Below are positions 1 through 10,906 of a DNA stretch of 64,000 bases, piece after piece. Source of the DNA: Kingdonia uniflora. Lineage: Eukaryota > Streptophyta > Magnoliopsida > Ranunculales > Circaeasteraceae. Numbering within the stretch: position 1 is the first letter of the stretch; every line of letters begins with the position of its first letter. The translations under genes and the position numbers were made by a program. The stretch spans positions 2,480,001 through 2,544,000 of the forward strand of contig JACGCM010001948.1 of assembly GCA_014058105.1 (NCBI GenBank), given 5' to 3'. Under the pieces are notes generated by a model, which saw nothing but the letters and a program-made list of their open reading frames with translations, searched no databases and was not told the DNA's origin.

Positions 1-556
1 TAGTTCGATACGCCCACAGGACGTGAGGTAGCTCGCGGACCCAATTGCCTTTTTTTTCTGTGAGTGAAACCTTTTTTTTTAGTTCATTCACGATGGTTTT
101 GTTGGTGATTTCGACTTGGCCATTGCCTTGAGGATAGTAGTGGATTTGATGGTGAATGGATGATATTGTGGTGATTTAGAAAGGTTACGACCTTTTTTCC
201 TACGAACTGGGGCCCGTTATCGATACGAATTAGGTGGGGGGAACCCGAATCGAGTAATTATGTAGTTCCAGATAAAAGAGATGACCTCTTCTTCTCTGGT
301 TCGACATAGCAGAATTGCTTCTACCCATTTTGTAAAGTAATCGGCAGCTACGAGTAGGTGGCGGCGATTACCTGGAGAGTTAGGGAATTCGCCGACGAGG
401 TCTAGTTCCCATCTTTTGAATGGCCAGAAAACCTTGCTTGCATGGAGTTCGAGCGCAGGGGCGCGTATCATATTTATGTCTCTGGTAGGTATCGTATCTA
501 CGGGAATACTCTTCTGCTTACTTGTGCATGCCAGTCCAGAATATTCCTTGAGTTAT
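1..556 (-). pseudogene. E1 integrase (partial, frameshifted)
   Basis: DDE integrase core of the pol polyprotein, which would insert the cDNA into chromatin. Visible on the minus strand are the H2C2-to-core linker ending in ELHASKVFWPFKRW, the first catalytic region WELDLVGEF, FTKWVEA, RFGFP, then RIDNGPQFVG with the second Asp, and [10 protein letters not shown] with the Glu. A frameshift falls near 150-240, between the second Asp and the Glu, and another break lies near 480-560, where the linker is shortened. The C-terminal part lies outside the window. All three catalytic acids are still encoded, in different frames. Family assignment is firm; the product as it stands is broken. Confidence 0.8.
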
Positions 557-559
557 TGC

Positions 560-1860
560 TCTGCTTGCTAATGATCTACCTGCGGCGTGGGAGCTACAGT
601 TCCTTCGTGTAATTCCCAGAGTAGCTCGTCTACTTTTGATTTAGAGACGCACTTGAAGTAAAGTCCTGTAACGGATAGACGGTAAAGCCTACCATTTTGA
701 ACAATATAACGTTTCGAGTTGTTGATCAGCTGTCTGCGTTCATTCATATCTGTTGGAAGTGGTCCGTCGTATTTATTGTTGACGCCGAGGTAATCTAAGA
801 AAGGCTTTCTCCAATTGTTGTTTCCCCCTTTATCACCCCCAGTGTTAATCGTGCATACTGATATGTGATCAATGCAGGGGGTTGAAATGATTTTGATATG
901 TAGATATCGAGCTTCCGTACCCAAGACCCCGGCTATATACACAAAGGAATCGGCGTGTCTGTTCTCCCCTCGAGGAAGATATTTGAGAGTTTCTTTCGCG
1001 AACTTACTCATCCTATCTGCCACGAGGGGTACGTATTCGGTCACCTTCCCATTCTTCTTGTACTGCTTGGAATAATGATGAACGATGAGTAATAAATCTG
1101 TGTAAACTGAGAGTCCTGGGACGTCGAGCTCAAGAGCGAGGTCGATTCCGTGAATGAGAGCTTCATATTCGGTGACATTATTTGAGGCCTCGAAATCCAG
1201 GCGGATTGATTTCTCAATTCTGTTATTTGAAGGGGTGATCAAAAAGATCCCGATTCCTAACCCTGCGAGTCCTGCTGATTCATCGGTGATAAGTCTCCAC
1301 CTTGACGTATTGATCCAGTCAGCTTATTCGTCGAATGGCTTGGGAGGTAGGTTTTATGGCGTGCCTTCAGTAAGGTCCGGATCGTGCTTCTCCCAATCGG
1401 GATCTTCTACTGGAATATCTGTGAGGAAATCGGCAACGGCCTGACCTTTCTCTGAATGACGCTATTCAAACTTTATATCATGTTCGCCAAACTGACTTAC
1501 CACTGTTGCACTCTTTGTGACTTCTCCTTTTTGGATAGAATTTCCTAAAGTGGGCAGTTCGTCATCACTTTGGCAGAATACACTTGGAAGTAGTGTTTGA
1601 GTTTCTGCGAAGTGTAAACAAGGGTGAGAAGAAGTTTCTTAATTTTAGAGTACCTTATTTCTGCTGATGTAAGTGTTTTGCTGATGAAGAAGAATGGTTT
1701 CTCAATTTTCCCTTCCAGACGAATGAGAACTGAGCTGAGAAGTGTCGGTGACTGCTTGGTAAATAATCAGTTCCTCATTACCTACTGGGGTGTTCATTAT
1801 GGGGGACCTCCCCAAATAAATTTTGAGATCCTGAAAAGCTATTTTGTATTATGGTGTCCA
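560..1860 (-). pseudogene. E1 tandem RNase H domains (native plus extra aRNH)
   Basis: Two RNase H regions follow RT. The first (about 1860-1480) is the usual Ty3/gypsy connection/RNase H, recognisable by a block resembling KLKHYFQ and VMTN, badly frameshifted. The second (about 1480-880) is the additional plant/archaeal-type RNase H: ASNNVTEYEALIHG with the catalytic Glu, a block YTDLLLIVHHYS in which the usual DS is DL, and a NRHADSF block at the end. A linker and part of the H2C2 finger follow to 568. Having both domains is characteristic of Tat elements. The second domain reads openly from 1242 to 568; a frameshift separates it from its N-terminal glycine-rich part. Confidence 0.8.
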
Positions 1861-1878
1861 TGTGACTTCCGCGGTTTG

Positions 1879-2880
1879 CTAGACCTTTCCTCGTTTGGTA
1901 CATCCTCGGAGTAACAGGAATAACCAACGGCAGTAGCCTAAAGATTTGGAGACAAAATGGTTGATCGCGGTAATCTCACCGACGAGTTTTTGGACGTCTT
2001 TCACTGTCTTTAGAGAAGGCATGTCGAGGAGAGCGCGAATTTGATCTGGATCGGCTTCAATCCCTTTCTTGCTGGTGAGGTGGCCTAGAAAACGGCCAGA
2101 ATGTACCCCAAATTGACATTTATCTGGGTTGAGACGCATTTTGTAAGATCGAAGGATATTGAATATTGTGTTGAGATATGAGAGGTGATTTTCTGACTGT
2201 ATGCTTTTGCACAAGAGATCATCGATATAGACTTTAACGATTTTTCCCAGGTGTGATTTGAACATAGCGGTCATCAATCGTTGGTATGTGGCCCCTGCAT
2301 TCTTGAGCCCGAAGGGAATGACTTTGTAGCAGTAAAGGCCACTTTCGGTGATGACTGTTGTCTTCTGTTGATCTTCTTCGACGAGTGGTATTTGGCTATA
2401 TCCTGAAGCAACATCCATCATAGATAGGAGATCGTGTCCTGCAGTAGAGTTGAGGATCTGATGAATGTTGGGAAGAGGGAAACTGTCCTTTGGGGTGTGT
2501 TTATTTATATCTATGAAATTTACGCAAACGCAAACTTTTCCGTTCTTCTTTGCGACAACGACAATGTTGGATATCCAGTCCGGATACTTGTCTTCTCGAA
2601 TAAATCACACTTTGATTAATTTCTCGATCTCAGTGTTAACTGCATCTCGAAGACGTGGTAAGAGTCGTCACTATTTTTATTTGACCGCTGGGGCGTTGTT
2701 GTTGATGGCTAGCTTGTGGCAGGTCATCGCTGGATTGACTCCGGGCATTTCTTCGAAAGACCATGCAAAAACGTCTCGATTGAGTTGAACTGGATGAGAA
2801 CGTCTTTTTCGTGTTGAACTAACTTAGTTTCGATGAATGTTCATCTGCTAGGTTCATTAATGTTGACGTATTCTGTGGGT
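1879..2880 (-). pseudogene. E1 reverse transcriptase
   Basis: RT domain of pol, which makes element cDNA in virus-like particles. The open part (2421-1879) starts at the MMDVASGYSQIPL block with the first catalytic Asp, runs through PFGLKNAGATYQ and the active site VYIDDLLC, then the thumb region QFGVHSGRFLGH and GIEADPDQIRAL. The preceding fingers region (2880-2422) is still recognisable but shifted between frames. It carries the most intact catalytic motifs of the three RT copies in the window. The neighbouring protease/gag and RNase H lie in the usual Ty3/gypsy order. Confidence 0.88.
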
Positions 2881-2927
2881 TCTTCTATAGGTGATTGGTC
2901 GTCGTGGTGATTCTTTTTCTGTAATTG

Positions 2928-5203
2928 CTATTCGGCAAATTTGTCTGAAGTATCGAGGATGGCTGAGACAGTATTTTTACAAGCTCGAGAAAGTTTATGG
3001 CTACCTCGGATCTCGTAAATACCGTTGTCGTGCTTGAAGTGGAGTGCTTGATGATAAGTGGAAGTGATTGCTTCCTTGTTGTATATCCAACAACGGCCCA
3101 TAATTCCAAGATAGCGAGACTTGGCATTGATGACATAGAAAACGACGTCGATAGTGGCTGGTCCAGCGGTAATAGGTAAGATAATCTTGCCCATTCGTTC
3201 TTCTTAGGAGCCGTTGAACCCGCTGATATCGGTGTCGCTCTGAATGACTTGGTCAGCCAAACCTATCTGGTCGATCGTACTCTGAAAAAGAATTTTAATA
3301 CCCCTTCCAGTATCGATCATCATTGTGTGCATGACAAACTGCTTCAACTTGAGCATAATGACTAACGCATCATGATGTAGAAATTTGACATGACTAGTAT
3401 CGTAATCCTTGAAAGAAATTCCTAGCCGGCGATTGCTTAACTCGAGAAAAAGTTTGGCTTCTTTGTCTTGAGGTGTAAGATCGCTGCATTCGGAGAGCCT
3501 TCCGCGCTTTGATCAGTTAGAATTGTTGATCTGGTTGATTTCAATCATGTTGCTGAGGTGCATGTAGTAAAAATGTTTATCCTCAGCCATGTCATTGACC
3601 TGAACAACTTTGAGTTGTTTCTTATGGTTGCCATCCTGGTATGACTTCAGGTCGACAATGTATTCGAGCATCCGTCCTTCCTTAAAAATGAGCTCAAGTA
3701 TCCACTGTATAACATAACAATGGTCAATAGAATGGTGATTTACCTTATGGTGTAGGCGAATTGGCCGACCCTCAATGGGCTCCAGTGGTCAAGAGACGTG
3801 GTAGAGCGGGTCCTTTAACAGTAGTGGAAAAAGTACAGAAACTCGGACGTTCAGCTTTGGGAGTAGGGGTTTGTTTTGCGGACCGCTTCTTCGAGGGTAC
3901 TCAGTATTTCCCTTAGTGCATTTATGATCCCCTTATTCCTTCTTAGGCTCGCTGGTCCATTCGGCAGGTAGGGACTTGGTGGAGAGGACAGACTTAGTAG
4001 ACTTTTGTCACTCAGACATCATCCTCTCTAAGTCGACGTGACCGCTAACCTTGGTAATCATCTCCTCCAACATCGTAGGTTTGTTAAGGAATATGTACTC
4101 CTTGGCTTTGCAATCGAACCAGAGAGCATTGGTGAACGCGGTCGCAACTGTCTTTTGGTCGAGGTTATCTACCTTTCTTGCGAGCTCTAAGAATTTCTTT
4201 GAAAAATCTTTGAGCTTCTCTCCTTGTGACTGCTTAAGACCTATTAGAGAATACAAGTTCTCCTCTTTGTCTATGTTGTGGGAATATGTTTTGATGAACT
4301 GTTTCTGCAGCTGATCAAATATATAGATAGATTCCTTTGGGAAAGAGTGGAACCATCGGAGTGGTTTTTCCTGTAAACTTGTGGCAAACAGTCAGCAGAG
4401 AGTGTGGTTGAGATTGGAGTATAACCCTAATGAATCACAATATTGCTGGATATGCTCCTTCGGGTCGGTACCTTTGTACTTGTGAATTTGAGGAGTATGG
4501 AAACCTTTCAGTATTTCCTTATCAAATAGTTCTTTGGCAATCAGACTTCCTTGTACCATCGTGGTGTTGCCGGTAGCTCCCAGAACTTGTGCCCCGATCA
4601 TCTCCTTAATTCGTTGATCCATATGCTCTTTTGTGACATAATGACGTGTTGGTTGGATTGCTGGATGTGCTGGCAGGGGATGATGAGTCCCCGTACCTTC
4701 ACTCAAACGATCTTGTGTTGGAATCTGACGAAGAGGTCGCTGGTCTTCCTCCTGATGAATGGGAATTTGATGTCCCTGACTGATTTCTTATTGGACTTCT
4801 CCTCCCAAATGGATGTAGGGTTGCGGCCCATGTGGTAGATTTTTGGAGATTGCTTTTCTAGTGACTCCCCTTGGTCCTAACCTTTCCTTGCCGAGATGCG
4901 AGTGGTCTCTGGAAGTTGATTGTGACCTCTGGCAGGAGGGGCCCGCTGAGTATTTTGCAGAGCCTCGAGTGCAGTCTACATCGTTGTTATCTGATCTTCG
5001 TGTTGTTTGAGCACTGTCAAACGAGCCTGTCGTTATGCATCGAGCTCTTTCTCTTTGAGCTCGCGATCTTTAGTCAATTGAAGTTCTAGCTCGGCGCGTT
5101 TATCTGATTCTGCGTGGAGATTCTCCCGTAACTCGGTGAGTTATCCCGGATCCACAGAAATTTCGAGCTGAGTTCCTGCGGCTTGTCGTTTAGAAGAAAC
5201 CAT
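2928..5203 (-). pseudogene. E1 gag-protease
   Basis: Gag starts at the ATG at 5203, 72 bases inside the LTR; the MVSS start is shared with E4. An N-terminal charged helix (AEAEKRAEL-like, heptad-rich) is followed by the retrotransposon gag domain (4706-4008: GFHTPQIHKYKG, EHIQQYCDSLGLYS, FLELARKVDNLDQKT). A degenerate knuckle CxxHxxxxH with LELIFKEGRM comes next, then the aspartic protease with MIDTGRG (about 3340-3310) and GFNGS. The protease region ends around 2928. Several stops and at least two frameshifts break it. Gag would form the particle and protease would cleave the polyprotein. Confidence 0.8.
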
Positions 5204-5253
5204 AGTTGAAAATTATAATGAAAGACTGCCTTAGGATATCGTGAATATGCAAT

Positions 5254-5275
5254 CTTTCCCACAGATGGTGCCAAA
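5254..5275 (-). other. E1 primer-binding site
   Basis: On the minus strand TTTGGCACCATCTGTGGGAA directly follows the LTR end TTACA. The same position holds near-identical sequence in E2, E3 and E4, which is why it is taken as the tRNA primer-binding site. The priming tRNA was not determined. Confidence 0.75.
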
Positions 5276-5838
5276 TGTAATGGTCAAATTCTGTAGCTCG
5301 ATATGTTTAGGAATTAGCTTTCACACCAATGATCCTATAACAATATGATAATGGAAAGCAAGAAATTGAAACAGGTGTTTTTATCGCAGAAAACCTCTGA
5401 ATAGGTAAAAAACCACGACTTCGTATGGAGGATTTTTGTATAAGTATCATTATATCTTTGAGTGGAAATCTTTATTACAAGTGATCTCTAAAATATAAAA
5501 ATGCCTTTGATCTCATAAATAAGAAGTTTGAGTAATTTTTCTGGTCCCTGTTTCTTCTGGAACTTCTCCTTTTCATAGGCTTTCCCCATAGCTCTTCGTC
5601 GTGCTGGAGCATGTCTTCCGAATAATATGGTTTGTGGCGGTTGACTGAATAACTGACGAGTTCGTAGGAGACAGGTGTCTTTGACTAAATAATATTTTCT
5701 GGGTTTAGCTTGATGTAGTTTCTAATGTAGTTCGTGGGGTTAGTTAGAATGTTTGACTGGAGTGTTATGTGCTGAAATTACGTGAGCCTGAGATGGAGGT
5801 AAATCGAACTGAGTGAGGTCGAGGAATAAGTCCCTACA
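5276..5838 (-). repeat. E1 5' LTR (563 bp)
   Basis: On the minus strand the LTR starts TGTAGGGACTTATTCCTC at 5838 and ends ACCATTACA at 5276, just before the primer-binding site. It shares its start, its end and the block 'GGTTTTCCAC...' with the LTRs of E2, E3 and E4. The promoter position that reads CTATATAA in E2 and E4 is changed here to a CTATGAAA-like sequence, so the TATA box looks damaged. Confidence 0.85.
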
Positions 5839-5843
5839 CTTAC

Positions 5844-6021
5844 CATTAAATCTTATTTCTCTCATCCTAAACAAAAATAGATCACCATTAAATCACCATG
5901 GACAACTACCTTGTTCCTTGAGCCATACTCTAAACATCACCATTAACTCAATTATACATCCACCTAAACAGATAACCACCAAACCCTAAAATAGACTTCC
6001 ACTTCAAATTTTCATACAAAT
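5844..6021. repeat. Probable left remnant of E0
   Basis: A 178 bp stretch between the LTR of E1 and the copia 5' LTR. If the copia element is removed it joins the E0 sequence at 11863, so it is probably more of E0's 3' internal region, cut on the left by E1. No coding potential was recognised. Confidence 0.5.
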
Positions 6022-6960
6022 TGAAACATCGATATTTGGATTTTGTTTCATTCCGTGTCTACTTTAGATGTCAATAATATGTCATGGTTACTCGTCGTCA
6101 GAGATTGCACCTTGAGCGACTACAGCTGGATTGACACTGAACAGGTAAGTTGGTTTCTAACTTCTTACAAAGTATAGAAAATATAATATGTATGTCTTTT
6201 TAAGATAACAAAACTTCTATTCGAATATATTCCTTTTCTATTTGAATAGAACTAGAAGCATTTCTATTCGAATAGATTTTATTGTATTCGAATGAAATGC
6301 CTCAGGCTATTTTTTATTTGAATAGATTTCTTTTTATTCAAATAGATTGGCTCAGCCTAATTTTTATTCGAATACATTTATTTCTATTCGAACAGATAAC
6401 ATGATTTCTCTTTTCCTAGAAAAGACAACTTTCTTTTTTTCAGAACTCACCTCTTCTAAAACCTATTTTTTCAAAGCATGATATTTAGAGAGATAAGAGA
6501 TTTTAATGAGCGATTCAATGCTAAGTAAAACTCTTATTGAATCAATCGGAAAAATTTAGAAAACTTAATCATTGATTTGTAAAGTTTGAGAGATTCAAGC
6601 TTTGATGCTTTGGTGCATTATCCGAGGTGAGGCGTTGCGAGAACGAGAAGAGAGGTAAATACGGGATGTGTATATCGCGTTTGTAAGTAATTAAATACTT
6701 GTAATTTGATTTCAATAGTGGATTGTTTAGCTGTCGGGTAATTCGACAGCGACCTGTGGGGTTTTTTTTTCTGTGAAAGGTTTCCCACAGGGTTAAAATT
6801 GTTTGGTCTTGTGTTTAATTTCTAATTTCTTGTTAACATTAGATAATTGAATCGATTTAAACTAGGTTAAGGTTAGACCATTAATTCAAGGGAATTCGGA
6901 CCTATCGATTTAGACCTAATTGATTCAAAATTGACTAGTCTCAAGCGTTTAGGAATTTCA
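6022..6960 (+). repeat. Copia 5' LTR (939 bp)
   Basis: Starts TGAAACATCGATATTTGG and ends GGAATTTCA immediately before the primer-binding site. Between 6215 and 6400 it holds about eight degenerate copies of a palindromic motif centred on TTCGAA (TATTCGAATAGA type). The 3' LTR copy differs by many substitutions and small indels, so the insertion is not recent. Confidence 0.88.
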
Positions 6961-6961
6961 A

Positions 6962-6974
6962 TTGGTATCAGAGT
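6962..6974 (+). other. Copia primer-binding site
   Basis: TTGGTATCAGAGT begins one base after the LTR. This is complementary to the 3' end of initiator methionine tRNA, the usual primer of Ty1/copia elements. Confidence 0.85.
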
Positions 6975-7052
6975 GGTCACCCTTCGAGGATTAACAACCT
7001 GAGCGTGGATCCTTACTCGATTACTTAAGATTAATAAATTATGGAAATTTTG

Positions 7053-8967
7053 GAGGTCCCATAAATTGCCCGCCCCTCTTTGATGGCAAATACTATCTTT
7101 ATTGAAAAGTCTGAATGATTGCATTCTTACAATCACTCGGAGAAGATGTCTGGATTGCTATTGAAGATGGATGGATACACTCTACCATGATGGGTGATGA
7201 ATCTGAAGAGATCCTTAAGCCTAAAAATAAATTGTCTAAGGATGAAAAAGAAGCTGCTGATTATAATAATAAGGGTCGCAGTGCTATTTTTATGGCTATG
7301 AGCTCAAGTAAGTTTCGACACATATCTGTTTGTTCGACTTCAAAAGAAGCTTGGGGCATATTAGTTCGAAATCATGAAGGTGATGAAACAGTCAAGGAAA
7401 GAAAATTGTAAATGCTCACCTTACAATTCGAGAATATTCGAATGGATTAAAATGAACCATTTGATGAGTTTTATGGGAGACTAAGTGACATTGTCAATAC
7501 TAGTGTGGCATTAGGTGCAACTTACACAGATGTTTAAATTGTTCGCAAAGTACTAAGATCCCTTCCTAAGAACTTTAGATCCAGACATAATGATATAGAA
7601 GAAGCTCTGGATCTTAAGAAAATGAAACCAGATACATTTGCTTGTAAATTGTGCACTTTTAAACTCGAGATAAAAATGGAAAACCCTGAGAATAATAAAA
7701 GTGTTGCTTTTAAATCTTCATCTTACTCCTCTTCTTCTATGGGTACCTTAGAAGTTGACAACTTATCTGATTCAGATAATGATGATGGATCCGATATGGA
7801 TTCATAGATTGCCTTTATAAGTCACCAACTTAAAAACCTTGTAAAGCAACGCCAATTTCAAAAGCAAGGGCAATTAGTGAATCATAAGTCGCGAACTCAT
7901 GATCAACATAAAGTGAATAACCGGCAGACCAACCTTGATACTAACCTAAGTCAAATTAAATGTTATAAGTGTCATAAGCTTGGCCATTATGCTCGCAGCT
8001 GTCACAATTAGAAATCTGGGACCAATTACAAAACTGTGAATATCAGCGTTACTTGGGATGACAGTGATGATGAGAATAAAAACAATAAGAGTTATCCCCA
8101 AGTAGTTGATAACGGAAATTATTGTGCATATCCTGCTTTTCTTATTTGTGGCAATAATAACTTTGATATTTTTGAACTTGAAAATTTTGATGAAAATCAG
8201 AGTAATCAAGAACAAAATGAGTTTGAGGACCCGCATCTTGAGGACTTGTATGCTCAGACTCTCGCCAAGTGTATAAAACTCGGCAAACTTAACAAAGTCT
8301 TGAAAGACCATGTTAATACACTTACGTGTGAACTTCAAGACAAAATTGAGAGTACAAGTCACGAGATAGAGGTACTTGAGAATGAGAAATAAGGCCTTCA
8401 TGACAAAGTTATGTTTTTAGAAAAAGAAGTTAATAATGCAAAAGAGAAAATGAAATCAACTTTGGACGAACTTCGTTCGACCAAGCTTAATGTAGTTTTA
8501 TCTCGGCAGAAACTTGAGAAGTTCTGTCATGGGGGCAAGAACATTGATAAAATTTTATGTATGGGAAAGACGGATAGTGACAAAAGGGGTCTAGGATATG
8601 AGGAACCTCTTCCTAATGCTAAGACTTCACAAATCACAAAGTTAGTGAAAACAACTGCATCTACTTCGGTGCCCAAACATAACATGATATCCACTACTCA
8701 TAATCAGGCCAAATGGGTCTCTAACTCTTAGATTTATTATTATAGTATATGTGGTAGAAATGGACATCTTGTATCTTATTATAGATTTATGGCCCTATCA
8801 ACCATATACTCGACCTTTCAATGGATAAAAATATAAGTCATATGTGAATTTTTCTAATGTGAAAAATGAGACTATGAGTAGGTGGTTTGCTCCAGAAACA
8901 TCATCTCGAAAGGTGATTCGTGTAGTTTGGGTGCAGAAGGATGACTTGTCACCACAAATAAGGTAAT
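7053..8967 (+). pseudogene. Copia gag relic with zinc knuckle and coiled coil
   Basis: Capsid/nucleocapsid protein relic. The start region reads FGGPINCPPLFDGKYYLY, then stops, then MIAFLQSLGEDVWIAIEDGW (from 7115), matching copia gag ('W..I..G'). A CCHC knuckle CYKCHKLGHYARSC is at 7961-8002. The next stretch (8036-8731) is acidic then heptad-rich, predicted coiled coil (DLYAQTLAKCIKLGKLN, LEKEVNNAKEKMKS). A second knuckle near 8741-8785 has lost its first and last Cys (SICGRNGHLVSYY). A short tail ends near 8967 (RWFAPE...VWVQKDD). Stops at about 7090, 7410, 7538, 7807, 8010 and 8390 break it. Extended gag with two knuckles and a coiled coil resembles Sirevirus gag. Confidence 0.75.
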
Positions 8968-10893
8968 GAATCGAAACTGAGACGGGTTATCAATATGCTT
9001 CAGTGTTTAGGTACTTTTCTTACCTTGTCACAGTTGGGTTTTGTTTTTTTTTTTGTTTTTTTTTATGATAGTGGGATATTGTTTTGGTTTTTTTTATCTA
9101 CACTTTGCACATTAGAAGCTTTTGTCTGTGGAATATTCTTGCTAGACTTGGACCTTGCTTTGTATTATATTCATTCATAAAATAATTATTTGGTAAAATC
9201 ACTATTCATAATAGTCAGTGATCCTCCAATTTAAACTAAAAGCTCATCGTGATTAGTACCACGTGAGGATAACTATGGAGACTTCGTACTTAATGCTATG
9301 TGAGGTTCTAGCCTTTTTATAAGCTTCGAGTGTTGTTGCATAAATTCTTTCCAGATTCAGCATTTTCTTTTTCGATCTCATTTTATTATAATCAATTGTC
9401 GATGGTAACTTCAAGTTTAAGTTAGTCTAATAGAACAGTCTCTATACTTGATTCGAGATGAAAAATATACTATGTGAGACCGAAGATATGATAATAGACA
9501 TTTTATTGTTACATCTTTTTGGCCTTCGTCTGTGTTTACCCAAAATTTTATCCGCTTGCAGCCTCTTGTGCCTTAAAATATGCCGTTCATTTTTCTTCCC
9601 AAATCCTTTACTGGTTTACCCGTTTGTTTTGAGACTTTTCAGTGAAAAAATGGGGGAAGAAAAAAAAAGGGGGAAAGGATTTTTTTGGGGAAAGATGAAT
9701 ATGAGATTAAAGTATGTATCCCCAATGTGATTTTAGTGGTGGAGATAGATATAAGAAGAAGGCCTTCCAATGATTTTATGGTACATCATAGTCTATTTGT
9801 ACTCGTTGCATGAAAATAATAAAGGGAGGTGAACTCAAAATGAAGGAGAAGTATGAGTAATTGTTACTCACTAAAGAAAATAGTAAAAGAAGGTGAGCAC
9901 AAAGTGAAGGAGGGGAAGAAGTGTTCTATTCCATGTGTACTTCATAAGATGGGGAGTTAGTGTAACTGTTAGTCTCAGAATGCCAGCAAAATACCCAATC
10001 CGTTACGTCCCTTCCCTTGCCTACATTATAACCTTTTCAAAACCTGTTTGATCTTGAGTTTAACATAATCAGTTTTGTGGAGATGAGAGATAGAGATTCT
10101 ATGTTAGTTACTTGACACCATCTATTACAATTGATTTTCTGTCCGTGAGATCTTTTAATTTACAGTGCGCCATTTATTTGATGAAATTTGAATTTTTCTA
10201 TTCACATACTCATATTCATATTTTACACAGAGTATTTGCTAGTCAATTCTCAGTAATTTTTGAGTGACCACCCAAGTGAGGCTTAAGTTGAAACAACTTT
10301 CCAATATAGTATTCTAACTGTGGCTAAGTAATACGTTGAAGACGGGGTATCCTTTTGACTATGCACACACACACCAAGTAATTTATTTAGTGATTATTTT
10401 ATAACACATTGGCAATGTCTTGGTTTTTATAGGATATTTTAGATTTATTATCTTTCTATCATGCCTTGTGTTTAGGGGGAGTGCTGTCTTCTTTTGCTTA
10501 CTTATTTCAGAGACACTCCCCATGTGTATTTTCCTTTTACTTCATTTTATGGGGGTTACCATTATTTTGAGGGGGAGATGCATATTATTTTGGGGTATTG
10601 GTGTTTTAGTGGTTTGTTTCTCCTTTTATCTGTTATTTACCTTTTTTTCATCTGTGCGAAAAAGAGGGAGAGATGATCCTGACAGGTAAGTTAGGTAAGT
10701 TATGTTCTTTTTCTCTGGATCCCTTATATTATTTGAACGGTTACATGATATATCTTGTTTAGTGTACAGGGATTCCAGAGTATATATACTATAAAATGAA
10801 AGTGGAGCTTTGAGAATGGATGTCCAGTGATTGAGTCAGTCCATCGAGTTATATTTTTATTTCTTATAGTTCTTGTTTTGACATGAAATGAAC
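8968..10893 (+). other. Copia internal non-coding region
   Basis: About 1.9 kb without recognisable protein-coding signal where pol should be. It contains long T runs (about 9039-9095) and purine-rich stretches (GGGGGAAAGG-like near 9650-9700; GGGGGAG at 10481 and 10570). The repeated GGGGGAG tracts may be extra polypurine tracts, which Sireviruses are known to carry. Confidence 0.5.
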
Positions 10894-10906
10894 CAAAGGG
10901 GGAGAT
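10894..10906 (+). other. Copia polypurine tract
   Basis: CAAAGGGGGAGAT lies immediately 5' of the 3' LTR start TGAAATATCC, the normal position for plus-strand priming. Confidence 0.8.

Larger units (their letters stand above)
1..5838 (-). mobile_element. E1: Tat-like Ty3/gypsy retrotransposon, 5' part
   Basis: The element reads leftward: 5' LTR (5276-5838), primer-binding site, gag, protease, reverse transcriptase, two RNase H domains, integrase. It leaves the window at base 1, so its 3' region and 3' LTR are not visible. An extra RNase H after the native one, a gag CxxH...H...C knuckle and integrase without a visible chromodomain are known traits of the Tat lineage; placing it there is inference from these. 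The coding parts carry scattered stops and frameshifts, but RT keeps YIDDL and integrase keeps RIDNG and NGQVE, so E1 is less damaged than E2 or E3. The five bases outside the LTR are CTTAC (5839-5843); the matching copy lies beyond the window. Confidence 0.85.

Noticed and set aside
6215..6400. Heat-shock elements in the copia LTR
   Set aside because: The heat-shock consensus needs two bases between TTC and GAA; here they are adjacent.
10420..10689. Hydrophobic membrane-protein-like frame in the copia interior
   Set aside because: T-rich non-coding region; frame has no homology signal and overlaps purine tracts.
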